From Flavobacterium sp. N3904 (lineage in GTDB: Bacteria > Bacteroidota > Bacteroidia > Flavobacteriales > Flavobacteriaceae), in the NCBI RefSeq assembly GCF_025947305.1, contig NZ_CP110009.1:1054001-1118000 (forward strand): a DNA stretch of 64,000 nt, written 5' to 3'. Below the pieces are notes generated by a model. The model was not told the DNA's origin and did no database searches. It saw only the letters and a list, made by a program, of their open reading frames with translations. The position numbers and the translations under genes are program-made. The first letter of the stretch is position 1, and each line of letters begins with the position of its first letter. This document shows positions 36,861-46,292 of the stretch, in pieces.

Positions 36861-37835
36861 ATGGCAAAAATACTTACAGGTGTCCAAAGTACAGGAACTC
36901 CGCATTTGGGAAACCTATTGGGCGCAATTATACCCGCAATAGCATTATCAAATAAACCAGAAAACGAATCTTTCCTTTTTATAGCCGATTTGCACTCCAT
37001 TACCCAAATAAAAGATGGTGAAACACTAAGAGCAAATACTTACAGTACAGCCGCGGCTTGGTTAGCTTGCGGATTGAATGTAGACAAAGTTGTTTTCTAC
37101 CGTCAGTCCGATGTGGCACAAACCGCAGAGTTGTCTTGGTATTTGAGTTGCTTTTTTCCTTTTCAACGTTTGACCTTGGCGCACTCTTTCAAAGATAAAG
37201 CCGATCGATTGGAAGATGTTAATGCCGGTTTGTTTTCATATCCAATGCTTATGGCAGCCGATATTTTGTTATACGATGCTCAATTCGTCCCAGTTGGAAA
37301 AGATCAGTTACAGCATTTGGAAATTACACGTGATGTCGCGTCGCGTTTCAACCACCAAATGGGAGAAACTTTCGTGATTCCGGAAGCAAAAATCCAGGAA
37401 GACAACATGCTAATTCCTGGAACCAACGGCGGTAAAATGAGTAAATCTGCCAATAATTTTATCAATATATTCTTGGATGATAAAGCCTTGCGCAAACAAA
37501 TCATGAGCATTGAAACCGACAGTACACCACTAGAAGATCCTAAAAATCCTGATACTTGTAACTGTTTTGCTTTGTATAAATTGTTGGCAGACGAAAGTCA
37601 AATCGGAGCGATGAGAGTCAATTATTTGGGAGGAAATTACGGTTACGGTCACGCCAAACAAGCCTTGTTTGAATTAATCGTTGAAAAATTCAAAACAGAA
37701 AGAGAAAAATACAACTATTACATTAACAATCTTCCAGAAGTAGATGCATTATTGAAAAAAGGTGCTGCAAAAGCCAGTACTGTTGCGACTGGTGTTTTGA
37801 ATAGAGTAAGAGAGAAATTGGGATTTGAGGTTTAA
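36861..37835 (+). CDS. trpS: Tryptophanyl-tRNA synthetase
   Basis: 324 aa, usual class Ic TrpRS length. The HIGH-like signature TGTPHLGNLLG is at residues 11-21 and the KMSKS loop (GGKMSKSANN) is near 192-196. Other family segments are FIADLHSITQ, YPMLMAADILLYDAQFVPVG and KDQLQHLEITRD. It charges tRNA-Trp in the cytoplasm. The start codon is ATG. Confidence 0.96.
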   Translation: MAKILTGVQSTGTPHLGNLLGAIIPAIALSNKPENESFLFIADLHSITQIKDGETLRANTYSTAAAWLACGLNVDKVVFYRQSDVAQTAELSWYLSCFFPFQRLTLAHSFKDKADRLEDVNAGLFSYPMLMAADILLYDAQFVPVGKDQLQHLEITRDVASRFNHQMGETFVIPEAKIQEDNMLIPGTNGGKMSKSANNFINIFLDDKALRKQIMSIETDSTPLEDPKNPDTCNCFALYKLLADESQIGAMRVNYLGGNYGYGHAKQALFELIVEKFKTEREKYNYYINNLPEVDALLKKGAAKASTVATGVLNRVREKLGFEV

Positions 37836-37893
37836 AGAACAACTCGAAGTCAAATAACAGTCAAACTATAACTACCAAAACCGAAAGCCAAAA

Positions 37894-38352
37894 ATGGAGT
37901 CAGAAAGAATTAAGAGTATAACCATAAATATCAGCTTACTACTGTTCTTTATTTCATTAACTCAAAATGCAATAAAAATAGACTACCATGGAGAATGCTC
38001 CATATCTTCCTTGAGTTATCTTCTAACAGGAAGTACCGCTTTTGCTGGTGGGGGATTATTGGAGGAGATTATTTGGCTTGCAAATCCTTTATGTTTATAT
38101 GCAATAATTATGTTGCAAAGAAATGATCGAAAAGCAATTATATTTAGCTGTATAGCTTCGGTCTTGGCAATTAGTTTTTCATTTTGGACTGAAATACTTG
38201 GGTCTGAAAGTGGTTCATTAGCAAAAATTTTATCTTTAGAATTGGGTTATTTTCTCTGGTTACTGAGTATTATTACATTAACAATCGGTACATTTCTCTT
38301 TTTTATAGTAGAAAAAAAGGAGCTTATTGAGGAGGAAAATAGTATTGTTTAG
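37894..38352 (+). CDS. Four-helix membrane protein, unknown
   Basis: 152 aa. Hydrophobic segments are at about 9-24, 40-75 (interrupted), 82-100 and 112-140; the C-terminus is short and charged (VEKKELIEEENSIV). No family motif is recognised. It starts 58 bp after trpS and may be cotranscribed. It ends at an inverted repeat shared with the convergent lrp gene. Confidence 0.6.
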   Translation: MESERIKSITINISLLLFFISLTQNAIKIDYHGECSISSLSYLLTGSTAFAGGGLLEEIIWLANPLCLYAIIMLQRNDRKAIIFSCIASVLAISFSFWTEILGSESGSLAKILSLELGYFLWLLSIITLTIGTFLFFIVEKKELIEEENSIV

Positions 38353-38375
38353 TTCCAAAAATTAAGGAAAACGCG

Positions 38376-38421
38376 AATTGCCCTAAGTTTCACGAATCAA
38401 TCCGTAAAACTTAGAGCAATT
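38376..38421. terminator. Inverted repeat between convergent genes
   Basis: AATTGCCCTAAGTTT (38376-38390) faces AAACTTAGAGCAATT (38407-38421). The stem is about 14 bp with one mismatch and a 16-base loop, with no long T tract. It could end transcription from both sides. Confidence 0.5.
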
Positions 38422-38435
38422 GCTATTTATAGAGG

Positions 38436-38909
38436 CTACTGTATCGGCAAATTTTTCTCAAAAGCCGATCCAAAAGAAATAAAAGAATCCGTTCCCCCCA
38501 CTCCTTCAATAATATGTATTTGCTCGTAGATTATTTTGCGTAGCTCTTCGTTATTTGCCGCTACAATTTTTATAAACAAAGCATATTTACCCGAAACCCA
38601 GTGGCATTCCACAATCTCGGGAATCAGTTTTAATTGCTCGGCTATTGAATAGGCAAAACGGGCTTCTTTGGTGGTGATTCCGGTATAGGTAATGGTTTCA
38701 AAACCATTGGCTTTCGCATTCAATTTTACAGAAAACCCTGCAATCACTCCCGATTCCTGCAATTTTTTTACCCGTAAATGTACCAACGAATTAGAGACTT
38801 TTAATTCTTTGGCCAATTCAGAATAGGGAATTCTTCCGTTCTCACTCAGCTTTCTGATGATTTCTTGGTCTAAATAATCAGTATTTTCGTTGTTTTTGGT
38901 GTTTAACAT
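38436..38909 (-). CDS. Lrp/AsnC family transcriptional regulator
   Basis: 157 aa from ATG 38909 (MLNTKNNENTDYLDQEIIRK). There is an N-terminal winged HTH (LSENGRIPYSELAKELKVSN, then SLVHLRVKKLQESGVIAGFS) and a C-terminal RAM/ligand-binding domain (ITTKEARFAYSIAEQL, then CHWVSGKYALFIKIVA). These are amino-acid-responsive dimeric or octameric regulators. It is divergent from the DUF1338 gene and may control it. A TAATTTTG -7 box at 38984-38977 is a weak promoter candidate with no clear partner. Confidence 0.85.
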   Translation of the reverse strand: MLNTKNNENTDYLDQEIIRKLSENGRIPYSELAKELKVSNSLVHLRVKKLQESGVIAGFSVKLNAKANGFETITYTGITTKEARFAYSIAEQLKLIPEIVECHWVSGKYALFIKIVAANNEELRKIIYEQIHIIEGVGGTDSFISFGSAFEKNLPIQ

Positions 38910-39057
38910 CACTTAACTATTTGGTTGGAAACTATAACATTGACAATTCTAAAGCAAAAACAATGCTTACTACTGTCAAAATTACACAAATATCAATCAA
39001 ATATGTCTATTTATAAATAATCGAACCATAATTATGTTAGTTCAACAGATTTCTATC

Positions 39058-39065
39058 TAGTTTTG
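39058..39065 (+). promoter_or_regulatory. -7 box upstream of DUF1338 gene
   Basis: TAGTTTTG fits TAnnTTTG and lies 33 bp before the ATG at 39099. No good TTG partner was found at the right distance. Confidence 0.35.
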
Positions 39066-39098
39066 CGTCATTATTACAACTTAAAAATACTGACAGAA

Positions 39099-39908
39099 AT
39101 GGATAAAAATCAACTGCTTTCGAAACTATGGGAACAATATGCTGAAATAACCCCATCTGCAAAAAAAATACACACTTTATTAGAGCAAAAAGGCGAAAAA
39201 ATTCAAAATGACCACATTGCGATTAGAACATTTAATGACAAAAGAGTCAACATCTCTGTGTTAGAAAAAATTTTCGTAAACGTTGGATATGAAGCCCGTG
39301 GAGAATATGTTTTTGAATCTAAAAAATTGTTTGCAAAACACTACGAACATACTACAGACACAGATGCACCGCGAATTTTTATCTCTGAGTTAGAGCTAGA
39401 AAAATGTTCAGAATCTCTACAAAATACAGTAAAAAAATTACTGGATGATTGTGACCCTAATGAATTTAATCATCCCGAATTAGCTTTAAACAGCACTTTT
39501 TGGAAATCAGATTCACAAGCCATATACAAATCACTTTTGGAGGAATCAGAATATGCAGCTTGGATGTATATCTATGGTTTTCGTGCCAATCATTTTACAA
39601 TTAGTGTAAATGGGCTTAAACATTTTCAAAAACTGGAAGAACTAAACGATTTCTTGGAAGAAAACGGGTGGAAACTGAATGCTTCGGGCGGAAAAATAAA
39701 AGGAACTCCTGAAAAATTATTAGAACAATCCAGCACCTTAGCCGATTTATGCACCATCAACTTTGAAGAAGGTTCATTTGAAATTCCATCTTGCTATTAT
39801 GAGTTTGCATTACGTTATGCTATGCCTGATGGAAATTTGTATCAAGGTTTTGTGGCTTCATCAGCCGATAAAATTTTTGAAAGTACAGATGTAAAATTAC
39901 AAAATTAG
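39099..39908 (+). CDS. DUF1338 family, HglS/YdcJ-type 2-oxoadipate dioxygenase/decarboxylase-like
   Basis: 269 aa from ATG 39099 (MDKNQLLSKLWEQYAEITPS); a TTG-initiated extension is less likely. Candidate Fe(II)-binding residues of the vicinal-oxygen-chelate-like fold are H39 in NDHIAIRTF, H165 in FRANHFTIS and E235 in CYYEFALRY, in the order known for HglS (His, His, Glu). HglS of Pseudomonas converts 2-oxoadipate to D-2-hydroxyglutarate in D-lysine catabolism. The family also occurs in organisms without that route, so the substrate is not certain. A divergent Lrp regulator lies upstream, and two enzymes of D-2-hydroxyglutarate/serine metabolism lie downstream. Confidence 0.72.
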   Translation: MDKNQLLSKLWEQYAEITPSAKKIHTLLEQKGEKIQNDHIAIRTFNDKRVNISVLEKIFVNVGYEARGEYVFESKKLFAKHYEHTTDTDAPRIFISELELEKCSESLQNTVKKLLDDCDPNEFNHPELALNSTFWKSDSQAIYKSLLEESEYAAWMYIYGFRANHFTISVNGLKHFQKLEELNDFLEENGWKLNASGGKIKGTPEKLLEQSSTLADLCTINFEEGSFEIPSCYYEFALRYAMPDGNLYQGFVASSADKIFESTDVKLQN

Positions 39909-39923
39909 AGACTAAAAAAAATC

Positions 39924-39983
39924 CAATAACTTGTCAAATTCTCTGTTTCGTATAGCGAATAGTGACGAGTTATTGCTTTTTTT
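39924..39983 (+). terminator. Terminator after DUF1338 gene
   Basis: CAATAACTTGTC (39924-39935) pairs with GACGAGTTATTG (39964-39975), one wobble, followed by CTTTTTTT. Confidence 0.7.
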
Positions 39984-40180
39984 AAGAAATATCGTTCTCC
40001 TTTTACGGAAATCAATTTATTAAAGCGTTTTTAAAATAAATAAAACAAAATTTAAAATTGATTTTAGCAGTTAAAATTTAAAATTACCCAACCAAAAAGA
40101 GAATTTATAACAATAATCTCAATTCTCGTTAAACTGTTTAGTATTATACCAATAAATTTTCAGAAAACCAATAGAGGGGC

Positions 40181-40188
40181 TATCTTTG
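40181..40188 (+). promoter_or_regulatory. -7 box upstream of serB-serA fusion
   Basis: TATCTTTG is a perfect TAnnTTTG match 45 bp before the ATG at 40234. The upstream TTG element is not clear. Confidence 0.4.
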
Positions 40189-40233
40189 AAAAAAATTGAC
40201 AAATAACTTCTATTTGTGAAAAACAGTAAAAAG

Positions 40234-42129
40234 ATGACAGAAAATCAGGAAACATTTATATTCGATTTTGACAGTACTTTTATGAAAGTCGAAGCACTAG
40301 ATGTATTATGCGAAGTAATTTACCAAGATAGTGCCGCAGGCGTTCAAATATTAAGCGAAATTCAGCGATTAACCGACCTTGGAATGGAAGGTAAATTGTC
40401 CTTAAAAGAATCTTTGACTCAAAGAATTCAATTATTACAGGCCAATAGAGATCACATAGGTGCCGTAATTGAAGAATTAAAAAAGAAAGTGACTGCATCG
40501 GTGATCAGAAATAGAACATTCTTCAAACAACACGCTGAAAACATTTATATCATTTCAAACGGTTTTAAGGAAATCATCATCCCAATCGTTCAAGAATACG
40601 GAATCAAACCAGAACACGTTTTGGCCAATACGTTCAAATTTGACCACGAAGGAAACATCATTGGTTTTGACGAGAAAGACGAATTATGTGAAAATCAAGG
40701 AAAAGTTAAAAAAATCAAATCATTAAACCTTCAAGGAGAAGCCATAATGATTGGTGATGGTTATACCGATTACGAAACCCTTGAAGGTGGAGCGGTATCC
40801 AAATTTTTTGCTTTTACCGAAAATGTGAGCCGAAAAATTGTGGTAGAAAAAGCCAGTCAAATAGCACCGTCATTGGATGAAATTCTTTATGAACTATCCT
40901 ATAAAGCTTCGGTTTCTTATCCAAAAAACAGAATTAACGTTTTGTTGTTGGAAAATGTTCATGAAGACGCTGTAAAAATCTTCGAACACGAAGGTTATAA
41001 TGTAGAAACCATCAAAGGGTCATTGTCCGAAGATGAATTGATTGAAAAAATAAAAGGCGTTTCTATATTGGGTATCCGTTCTAAAACTCATGTTACCGCC
41101 AAAGTTTTGGAACATGCCAAAAAACTGCATGCGATTGGAACATTCTGTATAGGAACCAATCAAGTAGATTTGAATGCTTGCAGTATGAAAGGAATTTCAG
41201 TTTTCAATGCGCCATACAGTAATACCCGTTCGGTAGTAGAATTGGCTTTGGGTCAAATCATAATGTTAGTTCGTAACACTTTCGAAAAAAGCAAAATGAT
41301 GCATGCTGGTGTTTGGGATAAATCGGCCACAAACAGTGTTGAAATACGCGGAAAAAAATTAGGGTTGGTTGGATACGGAAGTATTGGATCACAACTTTCT
41401 ATTATAGCCGAAGCATTGGGTATGAAAGTCTATTTCTATGATGCGGTTGATAGACTGGCTCTAGGAAATGCAAAAAAATGTTCTTCATTGAAGGAATTAT
41501 TGGCACTTTCGGATGTGGTTTCTTTACATGTTGACGGACGCGCCAGCAATAAAAACTTAATTGATGCCGATGCTTTTGAATACATGAAGCCAGGAGTTAT
41601 CTTTTTGAATCTTTCAAGAGGACATGTTGTAGATATTGATGCATTGGTAGCCAACTTGAAAAGCGGAAAAATTCGTGGTGCTGCAGTGGATGTTTTCCCT
41701 GAAGAACCAAGCAGTAATGACGACCCTTTCGTATCTGAATTACAAGGAATGCCAAATGTAATATTGACTCCGCATATTGGAGGAAGCACAGAAGAAGCGC
41801 AAGAAGATATTGGGCATTATGTGGCCAACAAAATAATTAATTACATCAATACAGGTACTACTTACGGAAGTGTAAACCTTCCTGAAATTCAACTTCCTGA
41901 ACTTCAAAGTGCGCACCGTATCATGCATATTCATGAAAATGTAAAAGGTATTTTGGCGCAAATCAACAATATTCTTTTGGAATATGACAACAATATTTTG
42001 GGACAATATCTTAAAACCAACGAAACTTTGGGTTATGTAATTACCGACATCGATAATTTTCATAACAAAGATTTGGAGAAAAAACTGAAAAAGATTCCGA
42101 ATACCATTCGATATAGAATTCTGTACTAA
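40234..42129 (+). CDS. serA: Fused phosphoserine phosphatase - D-3-phosphoglycerate dehydrogenase
   Basis: 631 aa from ATG 40234; a GTG at 40216 is an alternative. Residues 1-220 are a HAD phosphatase of SerB type: nucleophile loop DFDST at 11-15, IISNG motif II, and GDGYTDYETL motif IV. Residues about 228-545 are a 2-hydroxyacid dehydrogenase of SerA type: the NAD loop LGLVGYGSIGS, catalytic Arg in NLSRGHVVD, Glu in FPEEPSS and His in TPHIGGSTEEAQ. The last ~80 residues look like an ACT regulatory domain. It would catalyse the first and last steps of serine synthesis; the middle enzyme SerC is not nearby. SerA enzymes can also reduce 2-oxoglutarate to D-2-hydroxyglutarate, the substrate of the next gene's product. 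Confidence 0.9.
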   Translation: MTENQETFIFDFDSTFMKVEALDVLCEVIYQDSAAGVQILSEIQRLTDLGMEGKLSLKESLTQRIQLLQANRDHIGAVIEELKKKVTASVIRNRTFFKQHAENIYIISNGFKEIIIPIVQEYGIKPEHVLANTFKFDHEGNIIGFDEKDELCENQGKVKKIKSLNLQGEAIMIGDGYTDYETLEGGAVSKFFAFTENVSRKIVVEKASQIAPSLDEILYELSYKASVSYPKNRINVLLLENVHEDAVKIFEHEGYNVETIKGSLSEDELIEKIKGVSILGIRSKTHVTAKVLEHAKKLHAIGTFCIGTNQVDLNACSMKGISVFNAPYSNTRSVVELALGQIIMLVRNTFEKSKMMHAGVWDKSATNSVEIRGKKLGLVGYGSIGSQLSIIAEALGMKVYFYDAVDRLALGNAKKCSSLKELLALSDVVSLHVDGRASNKNLIDADAFEYMKPGVIFLNLSRGHVVDIDALVANLKSGKIRGAAVDVFPEEPSSNDDPFVSELQGMPNVILTPHIGGSTEEAQEDIGHYVANKIINYINTGTTYGSVNLPEIQLPELQSAHRIMHIHENVKGILAQINNILLEYDNNILGQYLKTNETLGYVITDIDNFHNKDLEKKLKKIPNTIRYRILY

Positions 42130-42140
42130 ATAATTTTAGA

Positions 42141-42190
42141 TTTCAGCTTATAGTTTCAAATTAACCGAAATCTATAAGCTGAAATTTTTT
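42141..42190 (+). terminator. Terminator between serBA and the FAD dehydrogenase gene
   Basis: TTTCAGCTTATAG (42141-42153) pairs perfectly with CTATAAGCTGAAA (42172-42184), followed by TTTTTT. It lies only 19-25 bp before the next ATG, so some read-through or attenuation may link the genes. Confidence 0.75.
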
Positions 42191-42208
42191 AAATCTAAAA
42201 TCACCAAA

Positions 42209-45127
42209 ATGAACCTTGAAAGTCTTGAAAAGCAATTAGATGGAAAATTACTGTACGACCATACCATGCGTACGCTTTATGCCTCTGATGCTAGTGCTTA
42301 CAAAGAAATGCCGTTGGCAGTTGCCATTCCAAAAACGAAGGAAGATATTCAAAAAATCATTGCCTTTGCTAGAGAAAATAAAAGCAGTGTCATTCCTCGT
42401 GCGGCAGGAACATCTCTTGCTGGACAGGTTGTTGGAAATGGAATCGTGGTTGATATTTCACAGGAATTTACCAAAATCCTTTCAGTTGATCCGGTTGAAA
42501 AATCGTGTTGGGTTGAACCTGGAGTGATTCGTGATGAACTGAATATCCATTTAAGACCCTTTAAATTATTCTTTGGACCAGAAACCTCAACCAGTAATCG
42601 CTGTATGATTGGCGGAATGGTAGGAAATAATGCCTGTGGTGCGAGATCCGTAATTTATGGCTCCACCCGTGAGCATTTGCTTGAAATTAAAGGTTTCTTG
42701 GCCGATGGAAATGAAGTTACTTTTGGTGCTCTTACCCATGCGGAATTTGAAGACAAATGCAATGGACTAAATGTAGTAAGCCCTTTGGAACAAAACATTT
42801 ATGTCCAAACCAAAGAATTATTATCATCACCAGCCAACAGAGCTTTATTTGACGAAAATTATCCTAAAAAATCAATTCCTAGAAGAAATACAGGATATGC
42901 ATTGGATTTATTGGCCGACAGTCAACCTTTTGGCGATCCGATCGAAAAATTTAATTTCTGTAAATTAATCGCCGGTTCCGAAGGGACATTGTTCTTTTCA
43001 ACCGCGATTAAACTGAATTTGGTTGATGCACTAAAACCTTTCGCTGGTTTGGTCTGCGTACACCACAATAGCATCAACGAATCGTTGAAAGCCAATCTAG
43101 AAGCCTTGAAATTCAACCCGGACAGCGTTGAATTGATCGATCATTATATCCTGGAATGTACCAAAGAAAATATTGAGCAAAGCAAAAATAGATTCTTTGT
43201 GGAAGGCGATCCACAAGCGATTTTGGTTGTTGAATTTTTAAGGGACTCGAAAGAAGAAATTATTCAGGCAGCCCAAGAAATGGAAGAGCTGATGCGTTCC
43301 AAAAACCTTGGTTATCACTTCCCGATTGTTTGGGGCGAAGACACCAATAAAGTTTGGAATCTTAGAAAAGCGGGATTGGGATTATTGTCTAATATTCCGG
43401 GCGATGCCAAAGCAGTTGCCGTTATTGAAGATACTGCGGTTGACGTCAATGATTTACCTGATTTTATCGAAGATTTCAATATCATTTTAAAAGAACGTAA
43501 TCTAAGTTGTGTGCATTATGCGCATGCGGCGACAGGAGAATTGCATCTTCGACCAATTATTGATCTAAAAACCAAAGAAGGAGCAGCACTTTTTAGAACT
43601 ATCGCCACCGACATTGCTCATTTGGTTAAAAAATACAAAGGTTCACTTAGTGGTGAACATGGCGATGGAAGACTTCGCGGTGAATTTATTCCGCTGATGC
43701 TGGGGGAAGAAATATACCAATTGTTTATTCAAGTGAAAAACACTTGGGATCCGTGGGGCATTTTTAATCCGGGCAAAATCGTGAATACACCACCAATGGA
43801 TACCAGCTTGAGATATACACCGGGTCAGGATACTCCAATGCCCGAAACCTATTTTGATTTCTCCGAACATAACGGTATTGTTCGTGCAGCCGAAATGTGC
43901 AACGGATCCGGAGACTGCAGAAAAACCGAGAAAAGTGGTGGTACTATGTGCCCAAGTTATATGGCAACCCGTGATGAAAAACACACGACTCGCGCCAGAG
44001 CCAACATTCTTAGAGAAACTATCAACAACTCTACCAAAGAAAACAAATTTGACGATGAAGGGTTACTCGAAGTAATGGATTTGTGTTTGAGTTGTAAAGG
44101 ATGTAAATCCGAATGTCCGTCAAATGTTGATATGGCAAAACTAAAAGCCGAAACCTTACAACAATACCATGATAAAAACGGAGTGAAATTCCGTTCCAAA
44201 TTAATCGGTAACACCCCAAAAATCAATCAATTGTTTGCTTCGGTGCCTTGGTTGTATAATTTTGGTTCCAAAGGAATTCTGGGAAACCTAATGAAACGTT
44301 CGACCGGTTTTGCCACCGAAAGATCATTGCCGTTAATGCACAAAACCACTTTTGCCAAATGGTTCAAAAGCTTTAGACAAACCGGAAATTTAATACAAGG
44401 AAAAGTATATCTGTACAATGATGAATTCCTGAATTTCTATGATGTCGAAATAGGTCAAGCTGCAGTAAAGCTATTTAATCGTTTGGGGTATGAAGTTGCG
44501 GTTCCTGAAATTGGCATCAGCGGAAGAACCTATCTTTCGAAAGGAATGCTGAAAGAAGCCAGAGAAATTGCCGAAAAAAATATACAGGCTTTCGCCAAAG
44601 AAATGCCGGAAAACACAATTTTGGTTGGAATTGAACCATCTGCTATATTATCATTCCGCGATGAATATCCTGATTTGTGCCGTGGTGATTTTAAAACAAA
44701 AGCAAAATCGATTTCAAACAGAGCAATGCTTATTGAAGAATTTTTAGCCAAAGAATTAGACGAAGGCCGCATCACATCAGATTCTTTTACAGAAAACACC
44801 GAAAGAGTCCGTATGCACGGCCACTGTTTTCAAAAAGCGTTATCATCATTGGTACCACTTAAGAAAATCTTGATGCTTCCAAAAAATTATACCGTCCTCA
44901 ATATCCCAAGTGGTTGTTGCGGTATGGCGGGATCTTTTGGATATGAAAAAGAGCATTATGACATTTCTATGAAAATCGGAGAATTGGTTTTATTCCCAGC
45001 CATCCGTGCCGAAGAGGAAGCGACGCTAATATCTGCCTCTGGAACCAGCTGCAGACACCAAATTAGCGACGGAACAAGCCGAAAATCATTTCACCCTGTT
45101 GAGATTCTTTTTAAGGCTTTAAAATAG
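42209..45127 (+). CDS. FAD/4Fe-4S D-2-hydroxyacid dehydrogenase (YdiJ-like, probable D-2-hydroxyglutarate dehydrogenase)
   Basis: 972 aa. N-terminal FAD_binding_4 domain with IPRAAGTSLAGQVVG and GMVGNNACGARSVIYGSTR, then an FAD-oxidase C domain (HYAHAATGELHLRP, GEHGDGRLRGEF). Next comes a ferredoxin-like part with two cysteine clusters, CNGSGDCRKTEKSGGTMCP and CLSCKGCKSECP. CCG-domain remnants follow (HGHCFQKAL, SGCCGMAGSFG). E. coli YdiJ, with the same architecture, oxidises D-2-hydroxyglutarate to 2-oxoglutarate and passes electrons to the chain. D-lactate or glycolate oxidation is the alternative. It directly follows serBA, and both could cycle 2-hydroxyglutarate. Confidence 0.85.
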   Translation: MNLESLEKQLDGKLLYDHTMRTLYASDASAYKEMPLAVAIPKTKEDIQKIIAFARENKSSVIPRAAGTSLAGQVVGNGIVVDISQEFTKILSVDPVEKSCWVEPGVIRDELNIHLRPFKLFFGPETSTSNRCMIGGMVGNNACGARSVIYGSTREHLLEIKGFLADGNEVTFGALTHAEFEDKCNGLNVVSPLEQNIYVQTKELLSSPANRALFDENYPKKSIPRRNTGYALDLLADSQPFGDPIEKFNFCKLIAGSEGTLFFSTAIKLNLVDALKPFAGLVCVHHNSINESLKANLEALKFNPDSVELIDHYILECTKENIEQSKNRFFVEGDPQAILVVEFLRDSKEEIIQAAQEMEELMRSKNLGYHFPIVWGEDTNKVWNLRKAGLGLLSNIPGDAKAVAVIEDTAVDVNDLPDFIEDFNIILKERNLSCVHYAHAATGELHLRPIIDLKTKEGAALFRTIATDIAHLVKKYKGSLSGEHGDGRLRGEFIPLMLGEEIYQLFIQVKNTWDPWGIFNPGKIVNTPPMDTSLRYTPGQDTPMPETYFDFSEHNGIVRAAEMCNGSGDCRKTEKSGGTMCPSYMATRDEKHTTRARANILRETINNSTKENKFDDEGLLEVMDLCLSCKGCKSECPSNVDMAKLKAETLQQYHDKNGVKFRSKLIGNTPKINQLFASVPWLYNFGSKGILGNLMKRSTGFATERSLPLMHKTTFAKWFKSFRQTGNLIQGKVYLYNDEFLNFYDVEIGQAAVKLFNRLGYEVAVPEIGISGRTYLSKGMLKEAREIAEKNIQAFAKEMPENTILVGIEPSAILSFRDEYPDLCRGDFKTKAKSISNRAMLIEEFLAKELDEGRITSDSFTENTERVRMHGHCFQKALSSLVPLKKILMLPKNYTVLNIPSGCCGMAGSFGYEKEHYDISMKIGELVLFPAIRAEEEATLISASGTSCRHQISDGTSRKSFHPVEILFKALK

Positions 45128-45156
45128 GGATTTTTGATGTTGATTAACGAATTAAG

Positions 45157-45191
45157 ATTGCAGATGTTTTTTATAGACATCTGCAATTTTT
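45157..45191 (+). terminator. Terminator after the FAD dehydrogenase gene
   Basis: ATTGCAGATG (45157-45166) pairs with CATCTGCAAT (45178-45187), followed by TTTT. Confidence 0.8.
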
Positions 45192-45313
45192 GATTACGGT
45201 TCTTTCAAAATAAATTTTAGCTACAAATCATTTATATTTACAAAATAACTAAAGTCCTTTAAGACGAAAGTCTACAATGCCTATTTTCTTAATTCAGATC
45301 TAAAAATTACATC

Positions 45314-46174
45314 ATGAAGAACCTTCTTTTCACCTTCTTTTTACTGATTAGCATTACAGCATCTGCGCAGTTAACGTTTGACAAAAGAATACTTGATTGT
45401 GAAAATAAATGGGTTGTATTTCCGGAGGAATATGGTGGATTACATAAGTATGGTTTCATTTACGTGGATTCGCGAGCAGTTCTTATATTTGAGTATCGAG
45501 GCAATTTAAAAATTGATTCTACAGGAAAGATTAAAGCATATCCAAACGAAGAGAACGCTGAGATAAAAGTCCCCTTATATCCAAGTAAAACCCTTATTGC
45601 TGTAATACCTGAAGCAAATCTCGAGCAATTAAAAATAAGCAAAGATCCCGGTTCGCTAAGCTTAAATAAATTGAAAGAAGGCTCAATTGAACAATTGTAT
45701 AGCTGGGGTTCTATTTATAATGCTTGGGGAGAATATCAAAAAGGAATGGAGTTATTAGAAAAAGCATCTAAAATCAATAGCGAATATGAAGGATTATCTG
45801 TCCAATTAGCCTACTCGTATAATCGCTTGCAACAATATAAAAAAGCTATTGAATTACTAAAAAAAGCGCTAGTTGTAAATCCTACAGATGCCTTCATTAA
45901 TAAAGAATATATTTATGCATTGGTAAATACTCAACAATTAGATGCAGCTATCGCTAGCTACACAAATTCTTTGGAAGTTTGTCCCGATAAAACATATGTT
46001 GCCGAAAATGCGTTTTACATTTTACAAGGCTATTTTTACAAGATTGATAAAAAGAACTTTGATAAGTGGTTAACCCAAACAGAAAATGTGATGTCTTCCA
46101 ATGAACAAATAAAAAAAATAGTAGAACAAATGAAAATTGAAATGAAAAATGAAATGAAAAAAAACAAACAATAA
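45314..46174 (+). CDS. Exported tetratricopeptide-repeat protein
   Basis: 286 aa with signal peptide MKNLLFTFFLLISITASAQ. The N-terminal ~100 residues are of unknown fold. From about residue 125 there are TPR-like helix pairs (AWGEYQKGMELLEKASKINS, LAYSYNRLQQYKKAIELLKK, ALVNTQQLDAAIASYTNSLE). The C-terminus is very lysine-rich (KIEMKNEMKKNKQ). It probably acts in the periplasm as a protein-binding scaffold. No partner is indicated by its neighbours. Confidence 0.7.
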   Translation: MKNLLFTFFLLISITASAQLTFDKRILDCENKWVVFPEEYGGLHKYGFIYVDSRAVLIFEYRGNLKIDSTGKIKAYPNEENAEIKVPLYPSKTLIAVIPEANLEQLKISKDPGSLSLNKLKEGSIEQLYSWGSIYNAWGEYQKGMELLEKASKINSEYEGLSVQLAYSYNRLQQYKKAIELLKKALVVNPTDAFINKEYIYALVNTQQLDAAIASYTNSLEVCPDKTYVAENAFYILQGYFYKIDKKNFDKWLTQTENVMSSNEQIKKIVEQMKIEMKNEMKKNKQ

Positions 46175-46292
46175 AATAAATATAAATAAAAAAAAGACAC
46201 CTAGAATACAACGGGAGATTGCGAAAAATATATAGCAGTAGAATTGAGGAATAGGACTGGATTCCTGCAACTATTCCAAATACCTAATAGCG

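Larger units (their letters stand above)
39909..40233 (+). other. Intergenic region: terminator then serBA promoter
   Basis: 325 bp containing the hairpin terminator at 39924-39983 and a -7 box at 40181. The AT-rich middle has no visible gene. Confidence 0.55.

Noticed and set aside
43643..43984. 113-codon minus-strand frame inside the FAD dehydrogenase gene, and similar antisense frames in other long genes
   Set aside because: They lie wholly within well-supported genes on the other strand, with no recognisable protein features.
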